Assembly: GCF_030269125.1 (NCBI RefSeq)
Contig: NZ_BSSM01000026.1
Span: 34,178 to 98,177, forward strand
DNA length: 64,000 bases
Origin: Streptomyces hygroscopicus subsp. hygroscopicus
GTDB taxonomy: Bacteria > Actinomycetota > Actinomycetes > Streptomycetales > Streptomycetaceae
Direction of reading: 5' to 3'
Shown here in pieces: positions 59,989 through 64,000 of this stretch. The translations under genes were made by a program, and so were the position numbers. The notes beneath the pieces were generated by a model, which saw only the letters and a program-made list of their open reading frames with translations, was not told the origin of the DNA and ran no database searches. Each line of letters opens with the position of its first letter. Position 1 is the stretch's first letter.

Positions 59989-61512
59989 GTGATCCCGGCG
60001 GACGGCCCAGGGCTGGGGCGGCGCCGGTTCCTCGCCCTGTGCGCCGGTGCGGGGCTCGGTACGGCCGCCGCCTGCACGGCCGCGCCATCCCGGTCCGGGG
60101 GCGGCCACCGGCCGGAGACGGAACGGGACGCGCCGGGCACCGCCGGCTGGCGGCTCGGGGCGACGGGCCCGCCGGAGGCGGTGACCGGTTATCCGGACCG
60201 GGTGAGCGTGGTCCCGGGCGAGAGCTTCGGCCTGCACGTGTCGACCACGGCGGCGTCGTTCCGGGTCTCGGCGTACCGGGTCGGCTGGTACGGCGGCGCC
60301 CAGGCCCGGCGGATCTGGACCTCGGGCCGGATACCGGGCCGGGCGCGGACCGCCCCGCTGGTGCTGCCCGCCACCCGGACCGTGCGCGCCGACTGGCCGG
60401 TCAGCCTGCCCGTCGACACCACCGGCTGGCCGGAGGGCGCCTACCTGCTGCGCCTGGAGGCGGACACCGGCCATCAGCGGTACGTCCCGTTCGTGGTCCG
60501 CTCCACCGACGGCACGGGCCGTACGGTGCTGCTGCACGCGCCGGCCACATGGCAGGCGTACAACCGGTGGGGCGGCGCCAGCCTGTACGCCGGCGCGGAC
60601 GGCGCGTACGCCACGCGCTCCCTCGCGGTCAGCTTCGACCGGCCCTACGACGGGAGCGGCGCGGAGAAGTTCCTGACCTACGAGCGGGCGCTGGTCGTGC
60701 TCGCCGAGCGTCTCGGCATCCCGCTCGCGTACAGCACCGGAACCGACGTCCACCGGGACCCCGGGGTGCTGCGGGGCGCGCACGCCGTGGTCTGCCTGGG
60801 GCACGACGAGTACTGGACTCCCGAGCAGCGGGCGCACGTCACCGCCGCACGGGACGCCGGGACGAACCTCGCCTTCCTCGGCGCGAACACCTGCTTCCGC
60901 CGGGTGCGGCTGGAGGCCGGGGAACGCGCGGGGGATCGTACGGTCGTCTGCTACAAGACCGACTACCGCGCGGACCCCTGCTACCCGTCCCGCCCGGCAC
61001 AGGTCACCACGGACTACCGGCTCCCGCCCGGCGCCGACCCCGAGTCCGCGCTCACCGGGGTGCTCTACGAGGGCTATCCGGTCGACGCGCCGTACGTCGT
61101 GCGGGCGGCCGGTCACTGGGCGTACGAGGGCACCGGCGTCCGCGCCGGGGACGCCTTCGCCCATCTCGTGGGCGTGGAGTACGACCGGGTCACCCCCGGC
61201 GCCCCCACTCCCGGCCCGCTGGAGATCACCGCGCACTCCCCGCTGGTGTGCGCGGGCCGGCCGAGCCACAGCGACTCGGCGTACTACCAGGCCCCAGGCG
61301 GGGCAGGGGTGTTCGCGACCGGCACCATGCGCTGGGTGGAGGGACTGCTGGCGGGGACGGGCGAACTGGGCCGCGACCACGGGATGGACGCCCGTACCCG
61401 CGCCTTCGTCACCCGCACCACGGAGAACGTGCTGCGCGTGTTCGCGCGGGGTCCGGCGGCCCGGCACGCGCCGCCACCGAACGCCGACGTCCATGCCGTG
61501 TACGGCGGTTGA
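59989..61512 (+). CDS. Exported N,N-dimethylformamidase large-subunit-like protein
   Basis: 507 residues from GTG 59989 with GGGAG five bases upstream; GTG 59968 is an alternative. The N-terminus RRRFLALCAGAGLGTAAAC is a Tat motif with a possible lipobox. The sequence then follows the DMFase beta-subunit C-terminal family: SAYRVGWYGGAQARRIW, LLHAPATWQAYNRWGGASLY, EKFLTYERALVVLAERLG, VVCLGHDEYWTPEQR, FLGANTCFRRVRLE and GTMRWVEGLLAG. Cytoplasmic DMFase uses iron; these Streptomyces homologues are exported and their substrate is unknown. No small-subunit gene is adjacent. Confidence 0.82.
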   Translation: MIPADGPGLGRRRFLALCAGAGLGTAAACTAAPSRSGGGHRPETERDAPGTAGWRLGATGPPEAVTGYPDRVSVVPGESFGLHVSTTAASFRVSAYRVGWYGGAQARRIWTSGRIPGRARTAPLVLPATRTVRADWPVSLPVDTTGWPEGAYLLRLEADTGHQRYVPFVVRSTDGTGRTVLLHAPATWQAYNRWGGASLYAGADGAYATRSLAVSFDRPYDGSGAEKFLTYERALVVLAERLGIPLAYSTGTDVHRDPGVLRGAHAVVCLGHDEYWTPEQRAHVTAARDAGTNLAFLGANTCFRRVRLEAGERAGDRTVVCYKTDYRADPCYPSRPAQVTTDYRLPPGADPESALTGVLYEGYPVDAPYVVRAAGHWAYEGTGVRAGDAFAHLVGVEYDRVTPGAPTPGPLEITAHSPLVCAGRPSHSDSAYYQAPGGAGVFATGTMRWVEGLLAGTGELGRDHGMDARTRAFVTRTTENVLRVFARGPAARHAPPPNADVHAVYGG

Positions 61513-61544
61513 GCAGATCCGAGGCGGTCCTCGGCGCGCCTCGG

Positions 61545-61712
61545 TCAGGCCTCCTGCGACCGCAGCCGGTCCTGGCGGGCCCTGTTGAACAGGCGCCACA
61601 GATGCTTGGCCACGGCGCACGGCGCGGAGTCGGCGCGGCACTGGCGGCAGGCGCGGGTGTGCTGCTCGTACTGGGTACGGGCGTCTTCTAATGCATCGCT
61701 GACAGCAGACAT
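61545..61712 (-). CDS. Small Cys-containing protein with a TTA codon
   Basis: 55 residues starting MSAVSDALEDARTQYEQ after GGAG. ACRQCRADSAPCAVAKHLWR holds three Cys, including CxxC, suggesting metal binding, but the pattern does not match WhiB or rubredoxin. Leu8 is TTA (complement of 61689-61691). A TTGGTG/TAGCAT pair 18 bp apart upstream may be its promoter. Function unknown. Confidence 0.7.
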   Translation of the reverse strand: MSAVSDALEDARTQYEQHTRACRQCRADSAPCAVAKHLWRLFNRARQDRLRSQEA

Positions 61713-61905
61713 GGAAATCTCCGGACGGGGCGCGCTCCGAGCGGCGCGCCGACTTGACCGACCGGAACGGCCGGCCCCCAAAGGTGATCATGCTACTGCC
61801 GGGACTTCCGCCGCACCAATCCGGGCAGGGCTGCCGACGTGGGGCAGAAGCGGCCGCGCCCTGGTGTGGGCCCGCGGCGACCGGGGTCTGCTCAGACGTT
61901 CGGCG

Positions 61906-62310
61906 TCATCCTTCGGCACCGGTCCCCGTGAGGGACGCGAGAGCGGCGTCGAGACGACGGGTCGCCTCGTCGGCGACCGGGCGAAGGGCGTCGAGTCCGG
62001 TCAGGGCCACCATCGTCTGCGGGTCGAGGGCCTGCACGGCGGTGCGGTCGCCCTCGGCGCGGACGACCACGTTGCAGGGCAGCAGCAGGCCGATGGTGCG
62101 GTCCGCCTCCAGGGCCTGGTGGGCCAGCGGCGGGTTGCAGGCACCGAGGATGACGTAGTCCTCCATGTCCTGGTCGAGTTTCGCCTTGAGGGTGGCGGTG
62201 ACGTCGATCTCGGTGAGGATGCCGAAGCCCTGGTCCGCGAGGGCCTCGCGCACCAGGGTGACGGCGGTGGCGAAGTCCGTGTCGAGATGCACCGTGTGGT
62301 CGTAACGCAT
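61906..62310 (-). CDS. DUF302-family protein
   Basis: 134 residues starting MRYDHTVHLDTDFATAVTLV. ALADQGFGILTEIDVTATLK, DYVILGACNPPLAHQALEAD and GLLLPCNVVVRAEG are standard DUF302 features, including the single conserved Cys in LLPCNVVV. Many DUF302 proteins accompany sulfur- or metal-stress operons. It is the last gene of the leftward group behind the CstR-like regulator. Confidence 0.88.
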   Translation of the reverse strand: MRYDHTVHLDTDFATAVTLVREALADQGFGILTEIDVTATLKAKLDQDMEDYVILGACNPPLAHQALEADRTIGLLLPCNVVVRAEGDRTAVQALDPQTMVALTGLDALRPVADEATRRLDAALASLTGTGAEG

Positions 62311-62449
62311 GGGGTCTGCCTTTCCTGTCGTCTCGCCTGGCGCCGACGGGTGTCCAGCCCCGGGCCGGGCATGCATGAACCGTTCCGCGGGGCCTTCGTC
62401 CGGCGCCGGGCGTCGGCGTCCTCGCCCTCCGGCGCGGACCGGCGTCCTC

Positions 62450-62737
62450 TCACGCCAGCGAGAGGAAGAGCTTCTCCAGGCGCGTGCGCATCTGCTCGGG
62501 GTCCTCGCCGCTCCGCTGTCCGTCCTCGAAGTCGGCCACACACTTCTGGAGGCCGGTCGAGATGATCGCGAAACCGGCGCGGTCGAGCGCCCGCGACGCG
62601 GCGGCCAGCTGGGTGACGACATCCTCGCAGTCCCGGCCGTCCTCGATCATCCGGATCACCCCGGAGATCTGGCCCTGCGCGCGGCGCAGCCGGTTCAGCA
62701 CGGCCTTCAGGGACGCGCCCTCAAGCTCCAGTTCCAC
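62450..62737 (-). CDS. cstR: CsoR/FrmR-family repressor with CstR-like two-Cys pattern
   Basis: 95 residues from GTG 62737 (AGGAG five bases upstream; GTG 62743 overlaps that site). KAVLNRLRRAQGQISGVIRM and GRDCEDVVTQLAAASRAL are DUF156 signatures. Two Cys, at 37 and 66, are 29 residues apart like the W and Z positions, but the His of copper-sensing CsoR is Gly here (GLQKC). That matches persulfide sensors of the CstR type, which form Cys-Cys polysulfide links. The neighbouring rhodanese and TauE genes fit a sulfide/persulfide response. Confidence 0.85.
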   Translation of the reverse strand: MELELEGASLKAVLNRLRRAQGQISGVIRMIEDGRDCEDVVTQLAAASRALDRAGFAIISTGLQKCVADFEDGQRSGEDPEQMRTRLEKLFLSLA

Positions 62738-62753
62738 GCTCACTCCTCAAAAA

Positions 62754-62767
62754 TACCCCCAGGGGTA
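62754..62767 (-). promoter_or_regulatory. CsoR/CstR-type operator
   Basis: TACCCCCAGGGGTA is an almost fully palindromic GC block with TA ends (arms TACCCC and GGGGTA around a 2-nt centre), the hallmark of CsoR/CstR operators. A TACAGT -10-like element on the minus strand lies immediately upstream. It is 17 bp from the regulator start, so autoregulation is likely. Confidence 0.8.
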
Positions 62768-62856
62768 CTGTACGTCCCCGTTCGGTCCGGCGGCGACCGC
62801 CGGGGCGCCCCCGTACGGTGTCCCGTGCGCCCCGGGCACACGGGACACCGCGCCGG

Positions 62857-63432
62857 TCAGAGGCTGCGCAGACGCGCCAGCGTCGCGTCCAGGTCGGCCT
62901 TGCCGGGCCGGTTGTACGGCAGCTTGGCGAGCATGGCGGCCATGCCGCAGGTGTTGGTCACGGCGGAGAACACCAGACCGCCCGCGACACCGGCGGACAG
63001 CAGCCGGAAGGCCGGGTGGACGAACTCGCCCAGGGCCAGGCCGAGCAGGACGAGCGATCCGGCGGTGAGGCGGACCTGGCGGTCCATGCTCCACGCCGAC
63101 TTGACGTCACAGGCCACGGGGCGGTCCAGGTCGTTCCCCTGGGCGGCCCAGGCGCCGGTGCCGCCCGCGAGGGTCGCGGTGTGGATGCCCTTCTCGGCGA
63201 GCTGCCGGCACGCCTTCTCGGAACGGGCGCCCGAGGCGCAGACCACGAGGATCTCGGCGCGCTCGGCGGCGCTGCGGATGTCGGGGAGCGCGCGGTCGAG
63301 CTGGTCCAGCGGGATGTTCAGGGCACCGGGAACGTGACCGCCGGCGTACTCACCGGGGGTGCGGACGTCGATCACGGTGAGTTCGTGCAGACGAGTCTTG
63401 GCCTGGCGGGGATCGACGGCGGGAATGGTCAT
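62857..63432 (-). CDS. Rhodanese with C-terminal membrane domain (DUF2892-like)
   Basis: 191 residues starting MTIPAVDPRQAKTRLHELTV. The rhodanese domain (1-105) has VIDVRTPGEYAGGHVPGALN and the active-site loop VVCASGARS with Cys65. The C-terminal part has two hydrophobic segments (LTAGSLVLLGLALG, SAGVAGGLVFSAVTNTCGMA), as in YgaP. It would move sulfane sulfur at the membrane. Located between the sulfite-exporter gene and the regulator on one strand. Confidence 0.92.
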   Translation of the reverse strand: MTIPAVDPRQAKTRLHELTVIDVRTPGEYAGGHVPGALNIPLDQLDRALPDIRSAAERAEILVVCASGARSEKACRQLAEKGIHTATLAGGTGAWAAQGNDLDRPVACDVKSAWSMDRQVRLTAGSLVLLGLALGEFVHPAFRLLSAGVAGGLVFSAVTNTCGMAAMLAKLPYNRPGKADLDATLARLRSL

Positions 63433-63527
63433 GGCAGATTGGTCCTTGTGTGTTGTTGATGTTGCCCCGGAGCGGGAGTTGCCCTTCCCTCGGGGTGTCT
63501 GTGGGGGCCCGGACCGCCGCGAGGCGA

Positions 63528-64000
63528 TCAGAAGAGGGTGTCGAGGAGCATGGAGACGGAGACCGCGAGCAGGACGTACGCGAAGACCCGTTGCAGCGTG
63601 CCGCCCTTGAGCTTCTTCGACAGGCGTTTGCCGTCCCAGGCCCCGAGGATGGCCGCCGCGGTGAACGGGGCGACGACCGCCCAGTCCAGGTGCATCCCGG
63701 TGCCGGCGCGGGCGCCGAGCGCGGCCAGCGAGTTGATCGTGATGACCAGCAGGCTGGTGCCGACGGCGCGGCGCATGGGCAGCTTGAGCACGCCCACCAG
63801 CGCGGGGACGGCGAGGAAGCCGCCGCCCACCCCGAGGAATCCGGTCACCGCGCCGAGACCGGCACCCGCGGCGCCGGCCTTGCCCGGGTTCACCCGGGCA
63901 CCGGACTCGGGGCCGGTGCGGGCGGGGCGCAGCATCCGCAGCGCGGCGAGGGCCGCGATGACCGAGAAGGCCACGGTCAGCACCGCCTGGGGAAGATGTC
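63528..64000 (-). CDS. TauE/SafE-family sulfite exporter (N-terminal part cut by window)
   Basis: The frame runs off the right edge; 157 C-terminal residues are visible (from HLPQAVLTVAFSVIAAL). GLGAVTGFLGVGGGFLAVPA is the TauE/SafE GxxGxxGGG repeat motif, followed by membrane helices (GTSLLVITINSLAALGARAG, YVLLAVSVSMLLDTLF). These exporters remove sulfite or sulfoacetate and often lie in CstR-controlled operons with rhodaneses. Confidence 0.9.
   Translation of the reverse strand, partial: HLPQAVLTVAFSVIAALAALRMLRPARTGPESGARVNPGKAGAAGAGLGAVTGFLGVGGGFLAVPALVGVLKLPMRRAVGTSLLVITINSLAALGARAGTGMHLDWAVVAPFTAAAILGAWDGKRLSKKLKGGTLQRVFAYVLLAVSVSMLLDTLF

Overview
This 64 kb window has very high GC, third-position GC bias, GTG starts, GGAGG-type ribosome binding sites, many secreted Tat/Sec proteins and lipoproteins, a DasR-type chitinase promoter and rare TTA leucine codons. 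Together these point to a Streptomyces (or close relative) chromosome, probably an accessory or arm-proximal stretch because it carries several decaying genes. There is no rRNA, CRISPR array, transposase, integrase or phage structural gene. The only RNA-gene candidate is an odd class II tRNA-like sequence at about 2.5 kb.

Layout. 0-8.3 kb: a 5'-cut serine hydrolase coupled to a secreted S33 peptidase, the tRNA-like element, a HAD sugar phosphatase/mutase overlapping a GH65 phosphorylase, a GH16-like protein and a PIG-L deacetylase. 8.8-19.6 kb: an Imm-5-like protein, an MgtA-type ATPase with a mini-ORF leader, a CtaG-like membrane protein, a divergent XRE-cupin/GNAT pair with overlapping starts, a ClC-type channel, an intact and a broken YciI gene, an HSL esterase, a YdeI protein and a Gre-like factor. 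19.6-28.5 kb: a leftward group (ADPS-like flavoenzyme, DAG-kinase-like, degenerate Nudix, DyP peroxidase, Clp ATPase) divergent from TetR-glpD; it looks like a lipid locus. 28.9-36.8 kb: a WGR/beta-propeller protein, a PLP dehydratase with a YheO-like regulator, a frameshifted SDR pseudogene, a GCS2 ligase, a Cache protein and a FadR-type regulator. 36.9-41 kb: a polyamine-type ABC transporter (ATPase, lipoprotein, two permeases).

41.3-47.6 kb: a GH18 chitinase behind two DasR-like operators, a DMT transporter and, leftward, the highlight of the window: a 26-residue precursor peptide ending AWYIWY followed, across a strong hairpin, by a 350-residue cytochrome P450. This is the gene content of a tryptorubin/atropopeptide RiPP cluster. 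47.6-57.8 kb: a GDSL esterase, GNAT, an alpha/beta hydrolase with divergent TetR, a broken acetate-transporter-like gene, a polysaccharide deacetylase, EfeO-EfeB without EfeU, and a large secreted phosphoesterase. 57.9-64 kb: an APH-like kinase, an M15-like lipoprotein, a dimethylformamidase-large-subunit-like protein, a small Cys protein, and a leftward sulfur-stress group (TauE exporter, rhodanese, CstR-like repressor, DUF302) with a palindromic CsoR/CstR-type operator.

Functional assignments come from motifs and remembered family signatures only; no database search was run. Starts were chosen by ribosome binding site, overlap with the upstream gene and expected N-terminus.
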